A stretch of 64,000 nucleotides of DNA from Rutpela maculata (GCA_936432065.2 OW386285.2:33163920-33227919); one strand, 5' to 3'; positions 33,780-45,861 are shown, counted from the first letter of the stretch. Numbers and translations are program-made. Notes: generated by a model from the letters alone, not told the origin.

Positions 33780-35147
33780 GCAAAGTTTTAGCAACAGTTG
33801 TATATATCAGCCGTTATAGTAATTATTTTGATTCGAACTTTTAAGTGGTGACTGTAGTGTACAAGAGCTATACTTTTCCAAAATTTCATTGAATTTTATC
33901 CATAATTTTTGAAAGAAGTGTTTTGTTTAAAAATGCATAATTTTGCAATATTCAATTTTTCTTAAATAATAATAACATTTGGAATGAATTATAGTTTGTG
34001 TACTTATATTGTACAGCTCAAAGCGAACATTTTCCTTCTTTTTAGTTTTCCATAGGACTTATATATTTCAAGATATTCAAAGAAAACCAATGGAAAACAC
34101 GGTCTAAACAATTAAATTGTTTAAATAAACAATACGCCGACCTCGCAGAAACTGCAAAACTGAGCTGTGAACTTATGTCGACCCCCTGAACACTTTAAAA
34201 CAGAAAAACTGCTCTATACTAACCAGACAATTCACATTAAAATCCTAACTTGACTCCTCTAAATGGTCAGTTTAGGTTATATTATTATTAATTAAATACA
34301 GTTGGCTATGGAAGAACTTGACATCATTTGATTTTTATGACAGTAATTACAGTACTTATAACCATAAATATTAGACTTACTTTTTCTCCTGTATTCAAAA
34401 GTTCGTTCATCTAGTCTAGTCAGACACCAGTCACAACATATTAAATATGTTTGCAGTGCACTTTAATTTAACCACAATCTTATTAATTAACTGCAACATA
34501 ATTTCACTCACGCCACAAAACATTTTAAAGAGTTTATTCCCGAAATTATAATTTTCTTAAATTTAGTTTAATTTAAATAAGCCGCAACAGTGGATTCAGA
34601 CAAAACCAACGCGTTCACAACAATTACAACACTACTGCCTCAAATACGCAAGCGCATAATAGTTCACGCGCGAGTTTTCTTGCTATCGGCCTACTTTGTT
34701 TATTATAAAAACGATTAGAGTAACACTGGTAGAAATTGTTTTGTTTTCGTCCATTATAAATACGTCTTGCCTTGCCTTAAAACATTCTACTTATCACCCT
34801 GCATGAATGTGACATTTAATTTGTGCAACCAGTGTACGATTTCCATTGTATTACTTTAAAAGTTCATTTTCAATTAGAAATAACAGACATTTGTGTGAAA
34901 ATATCTATTCGCCGTTGAAAATATGACATCTTAATAGACATCTTCTAACTCAAGTAAAATTCTAGTTAGCCCTTCCTTGCTGTATGGAATGTCTGACAGC
35001 ATCTCATCATCTGTGGTGGTTGTCTGTTATGTGCACGGCCTCGCCAAATTTCCTTTCCGTCGGCTCTTGGTGACATATCGGTCCAAGGTTTCGAAAGGTA
35101 TCGTCGGTATCGAAGGTATTTACCTACAAAAACTTGCAAAATATATA
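33780..35147. other. 1.4 kb spacer, no gene seen
   Basis: AT-rich and without paired repeats that I could find. A 63-codon frame at 34977-35168 has no recognisable content. Confidence 0.35.
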
Positions 35148-36537
35148 TATTTTTTAATGAGTTCGTGAAAGTGTGTAGAATGATATCCCGAAAAGTTTAC
35201 ATTTCGCTCGGATGCAGAAATTTTTTTAAACCATTTTTTCAAATTTTTTAAATTAAGTCAAGCTAGGAAAAAATAAAAAATACAGATGGATAGACCACGT
35301 ATTTATGAACAAAAAATGTCCTAACAAAATTTAACGCTAAAGCCACAGTATTCCCGGAAAAAGATAACACAGCCCTACAAAAAAAAAATGTTGTGTTCAG
35401 CAGACTAGACCAACATATCTATACGTTTTTGGTGTCGCTGAATCCGAATCCGGGGTCTGTTTGATCCCATCAGGTCAGGGTCAAGGTCAATCCAAGGTTA
35501 AATTGGGGAAAAAACGATTAAGCGAAGGAAACCACGATTTCTGTACGTTTTTGGGGTCAGTGAATCCTAATTAGGGATCTCATCAGTTTAAGGTGATGGT
35601 CAATCCAAGGTCAAATTGGGAAGAAACCTTTTAAGCGCAGAAAACCACCATTTTTATACGTTTTTGGGGTAACTAAATCCCAACTCTTGGTCTGTTTGAC
35701 CCATCAGGTCAGGGTCAAGGTCATTCCAAGGTCAAATTGGGAAAAACATTTAAGCTAGAAAACCACGATTCTTATACGTTTTTGGGGTTGCTGAATCCGA
35801 ATCCGAGGTCTGTTCAACCCCATCAGGTTGAGGTCATTCCAAGGTCAACTTTTGTTTATAAAATGGAATCGCGTTTTTGGCCACGGATTCTGAAAGAGCG
35901 GGATATTTTACGTTCGCGTATGGTTTGTACTATGATCAAAGTGATGTTTGGCCATCAGAAGGTCGAATCAATCTCTCAAATTAATTTATCTAAGATCAAA
36001 GATGATTCGTATTGACAAATCTCAGTTACAAATCTTTATCGAGCATGGTTTAGCCTCGTGATATTTCTCCGAGGGGGATTGGAGAACCAAGACAGCAGAC
36101 ACCTATATCCATACTAGTGGTGTCTTCCAATCCTCTGGGAAAAACGAAACGTCTATTTTATATACTGACTGCCGAAACATCTCAGTGATAGGGACTGATG
36201 TAAATACTGGAGCATCACTGATGAGGCCAACATCAGTATCTGAGCGATACGTTTAATTTCTGTGGGAATCCTCTGATCCTGTTATTAAAATTAAAAATCC
36301 TGCTTCTCAGAGGATGCTGGAAATGGTGACAACTGCCTTAATCGAGGATGTGTAGAATGATCCATTTTCCGATCCTTACTCCCTATGCCTAGCGCGCGGC
36401 TGCACGCATGGTATGAAAATTTTTAAAAAATGGGTGAAAACATTTTTTTTTCACTTTCTTTTTATGTTCTACATCCGAGCGGAATGTAAACTTTTTAGGA
36501 TATTATTCTGTACACTTTCACGAACTCATTAAAAAAT
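35148..36537. mobile_element. Foldback element containing a minisatellite
   Basis: The left end ATTTTTTAATGAGTTCGTG and the right end in reverse complement are the same, and inverted similarity runs for about 100 bases (GAAAGTGT, GGATATCATTC-type words, CATTTCGCTCGGATG). Inside lie a 112-122 base tandem repeat (35400-35870) and a 500-base unmatched segment. No gene. Flanks show no obvious target duplication. Confidence 0.7.
35400..35870 (+). repeat. Minisatellite, four units of 112-122 bp
   Basis: TACGTTTTT marks units at 35422, 35544, 35656 and 35775. Each unit carries GAATCCGAATCCGGGGTCTG, CCCATCAGGTCAGGGTCAAG, CCAAGGTCAAATTGGGAAA and GAAAACCACGAT with substitutions. The window's last 100 bases hold another unit start, and the palindromic element at 11.2 kb shares GAATCCGAGGTC. 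Confidence 0.85.
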
Positions 36538-36703
36538 GTTTTACTACTAATGCTGCGTACCTCTACACGTGGGACTCTGACGTATCATTGTTTTACCGAA
36601 TACAAAAAAATCAAACAGTTCTTGACAAATGCTTCCCAACATTATTTTAGATAATGAAAGAGAAAAAGATTATATATTTTTTTTGTTACAAAATTCACAT
36701 AAT

Positions 36704-37404
36704 TACTTCCACGTCCAGTGGAAGTATAGTAACGACAAAAAAATTTTTAAAAATTTTTATTGTCCAAATAGGCTTAAAATGTCATGAAACGTCGAGATTT
36801 TAAGTTTGAGCGAAAAAAACATTTCTGTCTGTCTGTCGGTCTGTCTGTAACTTTTTTGTGCGCACGTTTACTCTGGAACCGTTTAAGATATTGACTTGAA
36901 ATTTGGTACACATATGTACTTTAACTAGATCTAACAAGATTATATTTTCATCTTGTTCCGTCGAAGGGTTGGGGGGTAAATTGGGGTAAATTTGGGGTAA
37001 ATAGGTCAATCAAGCAGGTAAGAGTCCATAAAATTGGTATTTAGTATATACAAGAGAAGCTGAGGTCTCAAAAAAATTTTTGGCATTAGCCACCCCCATT
37101 ACCACCCCCACCCCCTTATTAAAGGGGATAAAAAAAAAAATATGATTTAGTGTATGTACAGGAACCAGAAACCCCCTAAAATATTTTTTTACTTCATCCA
37201 CCCCCACTATCACCCGCCTATCACTACCCCCCTCCCCACTACCGATGTGGGGTATCGTTTTATGGGTTTTTAGGGTAGAGGATTTCAAATATTATATTAT
37301 TAAAGTTCCATAAACAATTATTTTCACATACAAAGTTTTTTCGTTGTGAGTGACTTGGATAGAGAATCTGGATGTGGAAGTAGTGATTTCTTGGGCAGCG
37401 GTTT
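36704..37404 (+). mobile_element. HINE copy 5
   Basis: Starts TACTTCCACGTCC after T and ends GCAGCGGTTT before T. It is 701 bases, near identical in plan to copies 1 and 3, with the inner 3' 13-mer GGATGTGGAAGTA intact. Minus frames across it (about 70-90 codons) are by-products of the C-rich units. Confidence 0.8.
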
Positions 37405-39388
37405 TTTATTATTTCATTAATTAATTATTTGTTAAAGTTCATTTCTGAGTACACAAGATATCCACTTGTCCACAAAGGGTTAAAACATCACACCGTATTG
37501 TAAACAAATGTTTAAAACATATTTAATATACAATACGATGTTTTGAACACAGTGCGATGTATTATTTTGCAGTTTGTGGAAAAGCAGGAAAAGTGCCGAT
37601 GATGGCCCATTCCGATAAATAATTCCGGTACAAACGGTAAACACACTCAAATAGCCCCTGTAGAGTCAAATGGTCAGTGGTCACATGCACTAAACTGAAC
37701 ATTTAATTGTAGAGTGCTGTAAAATCCGTTTAATAGCGCCATCTGGTATCAAGTAGTAGTAGCAGACACAGTCACTTGGCGTCATTTAATTTTAGTTGAA
37801 TAGAGTTTTAAACGTTTTAAATCTGTTTTAAAAATGTGTTAAACATACCATTTAAAACATTGAAAAAAACTGTTTTAAACAAAAAAACTGTTTAAAACAA
37901 AAAAAAGTTTTTTGTATAAAATGAAAAAAACTGTTTTTTTGCATGTAGACTTCCTACTAGTACTCATTTTTCTAATCTTTTTCTAAATTCTTTATAGACA
38001 GATGAGATCATAACTTCCTTTATGGTTGCAATAGTATCTATAATTTTTTGCAAACTGTCGTGGAAGTGGTTGTCTAACCATTGCCTAACTAGAATTGTAG
38101 AAAGTGCTAGGCATCTATCTCGCTAAACAATTATTTTTCTTCTAAATTCTGTATTTTCATTGTCCAGTTCGCCCAAAACAAAATTATTCAAAATTTCTAA
38201 ATAAGTACTTTAATTTAAATTTCCATCCATAAAATAAGGGCCGATTATTCTGTGATGCACCAGACATTCCCTTTTTTAAACTTTTTACTATTAGTGGCAA
38301 ATCGGGAATTAGGATTTTCCTGCCTATGAAAAATTTTAAAAAATATATACTTGTGGAATAGTGCCCCCATAAGAAAGAACCCCGTATGTGGCATTTTTGG
38401 GCATTTTGAGTTTTCAGTTTCAACGACAAAAAACATCAATTAGATCGAAAAAACCTTGTAAAATAGACCCCGAACATTATTTTATAACATTTTATCGACC
38501 TCGTATCTGGAGCGAATTTATCATGTTACTACACATGAACACCGTATCTATTATATTTCTGTGATATACCATGTTTATTCTTAGGAATCTTGAGATACCA
38601 TGTTATTACTTAGGAAATAATTGTAGACCCCCAATTCGTTTTAAAATGTTTTGAATTTTAATTTTAATAAAAGTTCAACTTCAATTGTCAAGTCTTAATT
38701 TAATTACAGAGGTACTTCAAGAAACTTCATAAAAATGCTAAGCAAAAACACGGTACTAGGTTTTTGCATTGTACTATGTGTTCAATTCATAGAGTGCCTA
38801 ACCCCGTATTTTTCAAAAATGGAAATAACTTCTATATCATTTTAAATATATGTAATAAAATCCCTTTTTATAGTCAAATTTAAACAAATTTAACCTTTTT
38901 CGCAAACATTGGGTAAAACAAATTTTTCATGTGCGTTTTAAGACCGGTCTAATGTTTAATCTCAAATATCTACATTTTATGTTTTTTTAAGATTAAGTTC
39001 TTCCTCATGGGGGCAGAACAGTTTTCAACTTGAATAAAATGTTATTATTTTTAAAAATTGTGGTTTCCTTACTTTGTAATCAAACTCCGTGCTTAAGCTT
39101 TTCTTCATAATTGAAAAAACTTTGTTAAATAATATTTTCAATAAAAATGCAGAGAAAGGTAGTTTGCATAAAATCAATATAATTTTTTCTAATTTTTGGA
39201 ATACCCTGTATAATTTATCTTAAGTTTGACAACTGTTTATGACTTCCTAAAACAAGCAAATCTTTTGTAAAGAATAACTTTTTCTCTTTACAACAGTGCG
39301 ATACCCCATCCGGGGACAAATTGTATGTTATCCAACCTATTTGATTATTGCTGTCTTTTACAACTCGATTCTCCAAGAAATGAAGTCC
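37405..39388. other. 2 kb spacer, no gene seen
   Basis: Includes low-complexity GTTTTAAAC-rich sequence at 37800-37940 and two overlapping minus frames near 38184-38439 without motifs. GGTTCTTTCTTATGGGGGCA (minus, near 38370) and GTTCTTCCTCATGGGGGCA (plus, near 39000) form a weak inverted pair. Confidence 0.35.
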
Positions 39389-39820
39389 GTCAACAATTGA
39401 CCTATTTCACTTTAGAAAGTTTGGTAAAATGTCATGGCGAAAACTAGATTGGTAACACTAAAAGTTGTAAAGTCACTGCACATGTTGACCAACTCATCTA
39501 ATTCCTAAACTTTGTAAAAATGAAATACCTAACTTCTAAACTGACAACTTTGATAAAGTGATAGATTGCATAATTTTTTTTTTAATACTGTAAACTACAA
39601 AAGAAACTAATGGAGTTGGTTTTTAGTCAGTTAAAGTAGACTCAATATTGAAGATAATGAAAACAATGATACTGATTATTATATATTTCATTTTTACAAA
39701 GCTTGTAAATTAGACGAGTTGATCAACGTGTGCAGTGATTTTTAGTAATACCTATCTAGTTTTCGCCATGTCAATTTTTACCGAACTTTCTAACGTAAAA
39801 TAGGTCAATTGCGTGTTGAC
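39389..39820. mobile_element. MITE with about 170-bp inverted arms
   Basis: The left arm (GTCAACAATTGACCTATTTCA onward, in part) and the reverse complement of the right arm agree through GGCGAAAACTAGAT, ACTAAAA, CACTGCACA, CAACTC(A/G)TCTAATT and TTTGTAAAAATGAAATA. The centre is about 100 bases. No gene. Its right end lies six bases from the next TIR element. Confidence 0.7.
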
Positions 39821-39826
39821 TGTATA

Positions 39827-41342
39827 CAGGGTGTAATCAGTTTCATGTCATTAAAAAAAACTGGTGGTAGGGAAAGACTAAACGAACAAAAAACCTTATA
39901 TAACATAGGGTCTAAAGCCCATAGTTTTAGAAAGAAAAAATAAACAAAAATTTCGAAAATTTTCAGTAAAATTGTTTGAGAACTACTGGAATGTTAGGAT
40001 AGGCTTTTATCTTCGCGTATGTCGGCGCCTCTAACCATCAAATACGCTAATACGGCTCTATTAAAGTGTCGCGCTCCTTTGTTAGAGACCGCGGGTCGAC
40101 GAGGGCACAAGTTGATAATCATCACACTTTTTTATGGCTTTTTAAAAGTAGGTAAGGTAAAGTCTTTAGCGGTGCGGTAAACGTGAAAGACGTCGGCGTT
40201 TTCTAAGTGCTTAGTAGATCTGAAGAAAACAATACTCTCCTTTGTGCAATATTTTAGTCTCTGTGGGCATTTCGTTAAGTACACACTTCTAGCCCGTTCG
40301 TTGTTTTTGTATCTTGCTTTTGTTCTTTTTGAATTTTATGCCACGCATTTACAGTTAAGATGTATTTTATTGACTTACCATTCAAGTCGTTAAGTTCTTG
40401 ATTACGTACAGACACTACTTGTTCGTTCTTTTTGTGTTACTTTTTGGATTTTGGACCAAGTTTTTTCTTTTATTTTCTTTATAAACAACGCTAGATGATA
40501 GTTTAGTGTGGTATTTTAATGTGCATAGAAACCATAAAAAATGATCCTAATTTACCAAATGTGTTGAACGGAGTGCATATGTCCGTAGTTCGACGTGCCT
40601 AAAAGTGGATTGATGCAGACAGAGGCCATTTCGAACAATTTATGTAAATCAACAATAACTTATGTTCTAGATTCATCGAATATTTTAGTTTTCGATACCA
40701 GATTGGCAATTTGCTAAATAAATCAGATTTTTTCCTAACTTAAAATACACATAATTGTTTTCTGTTATCGTACCTCAGACGTCTAACTCTTTATTTCCCA
40801 ATGTCATATAATAATTACTCATTTTTTAAGCTTTTAACCCAGAACATTCATTTAGGTTACAAATGTTAATAAATCACATTTAAATCTGATAAATTATAAA
40901 CAACAATAAAAGCTCCGATATTCTGTTCTAAATTAAAAAAAACACACATGTAAAGATATGCTGTGTTTAAACCTCTACGCCCATCATTTGCTTGCAGTTC
41001 TGCAAAACAGGGAAAACGAATTATTTACATTTTAATAATTGGTTCGGTTGAGGTGGTTTTCAAAGGTGCCGCCGTTCTTTGCTTTGAAACCGCGGGTTGT
41101 CGAGAACGAGTCGGTCGGTAATATTTGCACTTTTTTATGACAATTTAAAAGTTGGGAATTACACGTCCATTGACCCATAAAGGCAGTGGTTCTCAAATGT
41201 TTCCTACCCTAATATTCAAATCGTTGACCTAGGTCAATTTTTTCAAAGTGCCCCTAGGGGAAAAAGTCATAAAGGTTTTTTGTTTGTCTAGTCGGTCCCC
41301 ATTACCAGTTTTTTTTAACGACATGAAACTACTTACACCTTG
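39827..41342. mobile_element. TA-flanked TIR element with internal direct repeats
   Basis: Left end CAGGGTGTAATCAGTTTCAT, right end in reverse complement CAAGGTGTAAGTAGTTTCAT; the inverted match runs on through TTAAAAAAAACTGGT for about 75 bases. TA lies outside each end (39825-39826; 41343-41344). Two segments inside (about 40055-40160 and 41060-41155) are similar in direct orientation, sharing ACCGCGGGT, CGAG and CACTTTTTTATG..TTTAAAAGT. No gene. The CAGGGTG end links it to the mariner-type elements at 19.3 and 22.9 kb. Confidence 0.7.
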
Positions 41343-41344
41343 TA

Positions 41345-42512
41345 TAAACCATGTATGTAAACATCTTCTGTATCTTAAATAAACTAAAACTATTACTACA
41401 CGAGTTTGCTTTTTATGACCATTACTATAATTTAAAAGACTGCATTAAAAGATTGAAATGTTACCGCAGCAAAGTGTACAGAATTCATGCGGTTTAAAGA
41501 TGTATATAATTTCTCTAGATTAAAGCAACTTTCGTACCCAAAGTGCGTTATACAAAAAGGGCCTTTGCATCTAAAGTTGGAATTAAAGGTTGATGGAAAC
41601 TTTAGGCGTATTCCACATGAGGGGTCATAACCGTACCAGCTAAACATTTTAGTTGTATAAATAGAGTTTCTTATGTAAATTTTCGTGCGTGAGCTGCTTT
41701 TAGCCTGTTCATTTCGGACCTTCTATCCGATAGATTTTTTAGTACTTTGTGTAATTAAGGTAGTTAGTTGTGTGTTAATGATTATACCTTTCCTTTGCAG
41801 CATTCTTTAAATTAAAAAAACATTCGGTATTCTGTAACACCACGATGTTGGTACAATAATCGTGATTATGCAGGTTTCTTGCCCTTAATTAGGTATTTTA
41901 CTACTTCCCAACAATATTTAAAAATTTAATGAAACAAACCTCCGCGCTAAATGGATCAGGTAGAGGTTGGTCTTTAAATATGACAAATTGTTTCACTCTA
42001 AAATCATCTCACTCATCTCTAAAAATATACAGGGTGTTCCTTAATGGCGCGCTAATATTTCAGGGTGTGATTCTTTATTAAGTCATTTTATGAAGAAAAG
42101 TTCATATGAAGATATGTCCGTAAAGACTTAAATTTTTTGATTTTTTTTTTCAAATCGTAAATTTTTAATATCTCAGGAAGTCCTTTAGATAATATTTTCA
42201 ATTTTGGTATGTGTTAATAGGGCACAAAAACACATATTTTAGTAAGAAAAGTCATTTTTTTACCAAAAAAGTGGTACGCCACTGACATTCTTCCATGTGA
42301 TTTCTGATTAGCGTAGTCAATTTTACATGAAAACGTTCTCTTGCGTTTTTCTCGTCAGACGCACAGTTCTTGATTAAAACAATTAAATTCAAATTGCTTC
42401 ATTTAGCAGTATCGATTAATAATCATTTTTGAACACATAAACACATAAATCTAGTTATCCTGGAATAAAAGACGTTTTTACAAACATCATTTTCAAAACA
42501 ATATTTGTTCAC
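41345..42512. other. Spacer with an unpaired CAGGGTG terminus
   Basis: TA then CAGGGTGTTCCTTAATGGCG at 42030 looks like the left end of another mariner-type MITE, but no matching right end appears. A 71-codon minus frame at 41432-41647 has no recognisable motif. Confidence 0.4.
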
Positions 42513-44852
42513 TTATAGTTGAGGAGCATAATGCGCATTTACCTACGCAGTGGGATTTTTTGTGAAGGGAAGGTGCAACTATGTGGAATCTCTTTATTAT
42601 ATGCTAGATAATAGTGTAGTACTGGGATAATGGTGTAGTACCTTAAAATTGCGCTGTTTGGTTTTTATGGCGTTATACATCCAAGATGGCCGCCATGCGA
42701 GACATTTATGTTTTACATCAAGAATAACTCCTTCCAGAGTGCTCATCTGCATATAACATTTTCTGTTCTACATGAGTCAAAGATCAAATTTAGTTCTTAT
42801 CAATTTTTTCATATCTTTTACCAATTAAGAGTTTTGATTCATTATACATGTCACTATCGGTTTAAAACATGATTTAGCCATCGGTTATTTATTAAGGGAA
42901 GAAAAAGAATGATTCTGCTGCTATTTACTCACAAAAACCTTAATAATAACTAGTATTAATACATACAATTTGTAGTAGGACGTAGTAGTTGTATTATAAA
43001 ATTGGTTCTTAAAATAAATTATGTATTGACAGAAAACAATATTTAATGATACTATATTATTATTCTCTTCAAGACAATATATCATCACCATCTACGTCAT
43101 CCGATGAATCTTCATGCCTTGTATGCTCATCACAGTTGTCAAACATATCTTCGTCTCCTCCACACACACATAGTTCTGTGCACTTCAGATCGTGAGAAAG
43201 ACATTTACATTGTGGAGCACATTTTCTCTTAACACAAGAGCACCGAATAAGTTGAAGAACTGTCTCTGGAGCACATAGTAGCATACACATAACAGGAGCA
43301 TAATGGTCGTTTTTTAGTTCCCAGCCGAAGTTTAATGGCGAAGGCAGGACTGGTCAGCACGCACCATTCTATGGTTTGACAACGAACTCTATCAACATAT
43401 GGTATCAGTGATGCTCTTGTTGGTGGCAAGTTTTCTCCTTGAGTTTCTTTCTTTGTGAACATCCACCATCTCAGTTTTCCAATGTCTGATATATTTGTGT
43501 CAGGAACATAGACTTGACATATGAACTTTTTCTATTAATAGCCTATATGTATCAAGAAAATTTTCCAAGCTTCCAAGTTTGCTTACAGCTTCAAGAATGT
43601 CATCATCTGCTTTACTGAAGACTTTCCAAAAGGAGGTTTTCGCTTTCTTTGTCAAAGTCCCTGTGGTGGCACTTCCGGATAATGCATGCAGACCTAATTA
43701 TGCTGAAGTTTTCTTTGAGCCCAGGGATTTTGGCCAACTCCAGTTACAAACATGGTGTTTAGTGAAAGGAACTTATACCACCATAAAGTAAGTATAAAGA
43801 CATCTGTATCAGGTGAGTAAATATGAAGCTGTGTAGCACCGTGACGACAGGCGAACATGGAATGCAAAATTATCTTCGTATCTGCCTCCTCATGATTGCT
43901 TTTCAGTTCATCTGTTTCAATCCCCATTGAACACTTTGCTGTTTCCCTCCAAGATACTTGTTTCTTTCAGTTGCATACTGTATTGCTTTCTCGGACAAGT
44001 AAGCTGTTAACTCATCTTTAGTCTTGACATGAGATAACAATGACTTCATAGATGTGTTCCCAATGTACGTTATATCACTGATTTTGTAGTGGACTGATTG
44101 TGTGTTGCCAGTTCTTTTCTTACGCATAGAAGATTTTAGTGAATTTTCTCTGTATGTGTCGAAGACTAAGTGGGTTTCATCATAATGTGATAGTGTATAT
44201 TCCAGTTTTCTGTTAAATTCATTTGCAAGATCACTACAGGTTTAAACAGTGGTTTTTTTTTTTTCAGGGCTTGTGCTTCTGCCATACCATCAAAAACAAC
44301 TACTGTGAGTTTATTAAATACATCTACTATTGAAGGACTTAATGTGGAAGATGTCTGATTTTCTGGTGGATGCAAGGAGCACAAATTAATATAAACAAAC
44401 TGAAATATAGAAATTGCAAACTATATATTCGATATATAGGCAATAAATATAGTAGATTATTTATTACATTTGTTGCAGAGAAACAGGGCATTAAATAGGT
44501 TAGGCAATAAATGTATACTAATAAATTTGTGTTATGTGGTAAAACTGGCGTGTAACTCTTAAATGGTAAAAGATACGAAAAAATTGATAAAAACTAAATT
44601 TGTTCTTTGGCTCATGTAGAACAGAAAATGTTATATATGTTGCGTATGAGTACTCTGGAAGGAGTTATTCTTGATATAAAGAAAAAATGTCTCGCGTGGC
44701 GGCCATCTTGATGTATAACGCCATAAAACCCAAACAGCGCAATTCTAAGGTAAACACCCGGTACTACACCATTATAATAAAGAGATTCCACATAGTCCCA
44801 CCTTCCCCTCATAAAATATCTCACGGAATACATTATGCCCCAGGACTATAAA
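42513..44852 (-). mobile_element. Academ-like DNA transposon with 330-bp TIRs
   Basis: Both ends read TTATAGT then GG(A/G)GCATAATG, and inverted similarity continues for about 330 bases (GTGGAATCTCTTTATTATA, ATGGCGTTATACATC, AGATGGCCGCCA, AAGAATAACTCCTTCCAGAG, ACATTTTCTGTTCTACATGA). The decayed gene between them is on the minus strand. No clear 3-4 base target duplication could be assigned. Total length 2.34 kb. Confidence 0.75.
43069..44384 (-). pseudogene. Academ-type transposase: nuclease plus Cys8 finger
   Basis: In minus-strand order: STLSPSIVDVFNKLTVVVFD and GMAEAQALKKKKP; HYDETHLVFDTYRENSLK; RKKRTGNTQSVHYKI with MKSLLSHVKTKDELTAYLS; KSNHEEADTKIILHSMFACR; LHIYSPDTDVFILTL; FVTGVGQN; SFWKVFSKADDDILEAVSKL; LRWWMFTKKETQGENLPPTR; finally LCAPETVLQLIRCSCVKRKC continuing with five more Cys (CAPQCKCLS..KCTELCVC), eight in all. 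The EEADT and SPDTDV acidic motifs fit an XPG/FEN-like nuclease, and nuclease plus Cys8 zinc finger is what I recall of Academ transposases. The N-terminal Cys/His modules are missing. Four or more frame breaks make it dead. No helicase part is seen. Confidence 0.72.
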
Positions 44853-45148
44853 GTAAGTTGTTGGTGTTCAAAATCATCTCATCCAATTATTTCTTCGATT
44901 TTTAGTATTTCATTGAATTTATTTTATTTTTTCGCTATTTTTATTCGAATATCTCAGTTAATATGGTGAATTATATGAATGCGAAAATGACGACAATGCA
45001 TTACGTATATGGTATCGCAGATGGTACTACAACAAAAGCTAGAAGTAATGTATCGGGAAAGATATCCCAGTCGTGCCTTGCCAGATAGCCGATCCTTTCC
45101 GACTATTTATCGCCGTCTTTGATAGTTTCCAAAGAGAGGAAATGATCT

Positions 45149-45530
45149 CTTTTTTTTTAACTATTTGACGTCGGCCTATTTCCGCTACCAGGGCCTATCA
45201 CCGACGCCAGGAGACGAGCTACCCCCCAACCTGGAAATTTTGCCGAACCTCTTCCCTTAAGAAGAGTAGGGATCTTTTACTTGCCTAACATTTAATAGAC
45301 AAGGGACCGCCTGCTTTACATCCCCTCCGAAGGATGATATATCCACTACGTAATCCTCGTCTGAAATTACGTAACTTTCGAGTATACACTGATATACAAG
45401 CCTCTAGAAGGTCGGACGAGAACGCTGTATTTCCCAAGATGGGACCCCATCCAAGTACTAACCGCGCTCGACGTTGCTTCAACGGAATATCGACTGATAT
45501 TCACATTGAAGTCGCCTCTACGCTCGCCCC
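45149..45530 (-). mobile_element. 5S rRNA-derived SINE, copy 2, full length
   Basis: A 382-base unit on the minus strand: a head of about 125 bases resembling 5S rRNA from near its 5' end to its 3' end, a 245-base body (including AAGATCCCTACTCTTCTTAA and GGTAGCTCGTCTCCTGGCGT), and a short A tail (plus-strand T run 45151-45159). The body shows a repeated GTCGG..ATAGGCC motif near its end. It matches copy 1 (1543-1923) along its whole length with roughly 10 percent difference by eye. No coding frame is meaningful; the 60-70 codon frames are shadows of the conserved element. Retrotransposition by a LINE is implied by the A tail and the target duplication. Confidence 0.88.
45405..45530 (-). promoter_or_regulatory. 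5S-like internal Pol III promoter of the SINE
   Basis: The minus strand reads GAAGCAACGTCGAGCGCGG, then TTAGTACTTGGATGGGG and CTTGGGAAATAC, corresponding to the A box, intermediate element and C box of 5S genes (typical: TTAAGCAACGTCGGGC, GGTTAGTACTTGGATGGG, CTTGGGAACACC). It is not a functional 5S gene: the 5' half is shortened and the stem sequences are altered. Confidence 0.75.
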
Positions 45531-45689
45531 GGAAATGATCTGGAGGGAATAAATTAAAATGATATGGACTACGATGAAGCAATTAGAAGTGTAAATACAT
45601 CGCTTCGCCGCAGAATGTTGGCGACAATGCTTCTGATAGTGAATGAGCCGGTACAGTCAATGATGAACAAAGTATCAATGAAAAAATGG

Positions 45690-45861
45690 AAATAAAAGCA
45701 AAACACCACACATGGTAAACAACCTCCGAATTCAATGTCAAGGGGGTTACACATTTTAAAAAAAACTCAGACAACATCCATTACCCTCCGATATTGTCAC
45801 TGTCGGAGCTGGGGATCGAATCCAGCAACACGCTTTAGTCTGCTGCGCTATCGTGCTGGTA
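45690..45861 (-). mobile_element. tRNA-derived SINE, copy 2, older
   Basis: The minus strand begins ACCAGCACGATAGCGCAGC, with A box TAGCGCAGCAGA (45839-45850), B box GGATTCGATCC (45813-45823), and a body sharing ATGTGTAACCCCCTT, GAGGTTGT and GTGTGGTGTTTT with the copy at 17748-18000. It lacks a long A tail (only an A/T mixture near 45660-45695) and has more changes, so it is older. No clear target duplication. Confidence 0.78.

Larger units (their letters stand above)
45138..45541. repeat. 11-bp target duplication of the 5S-SINE
   Basis: GGAAATGATCT occurs at 45138-45148 and 45531-45541, immediately bounding the SINE. The exact match fixes both ends of the element. Confidence 0.9.

Noticed and set aside
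38184..38439. Two overlapping minus frames suggesting a gene
   Set aside because: No start context, motif or conservation; they overlap in different registers.
45405..45530. Possible 5S rRNA gene
   Set aside because: The 5' half is shortened, stems are altered, and the segment is the head of a dispersed element with an A tail.
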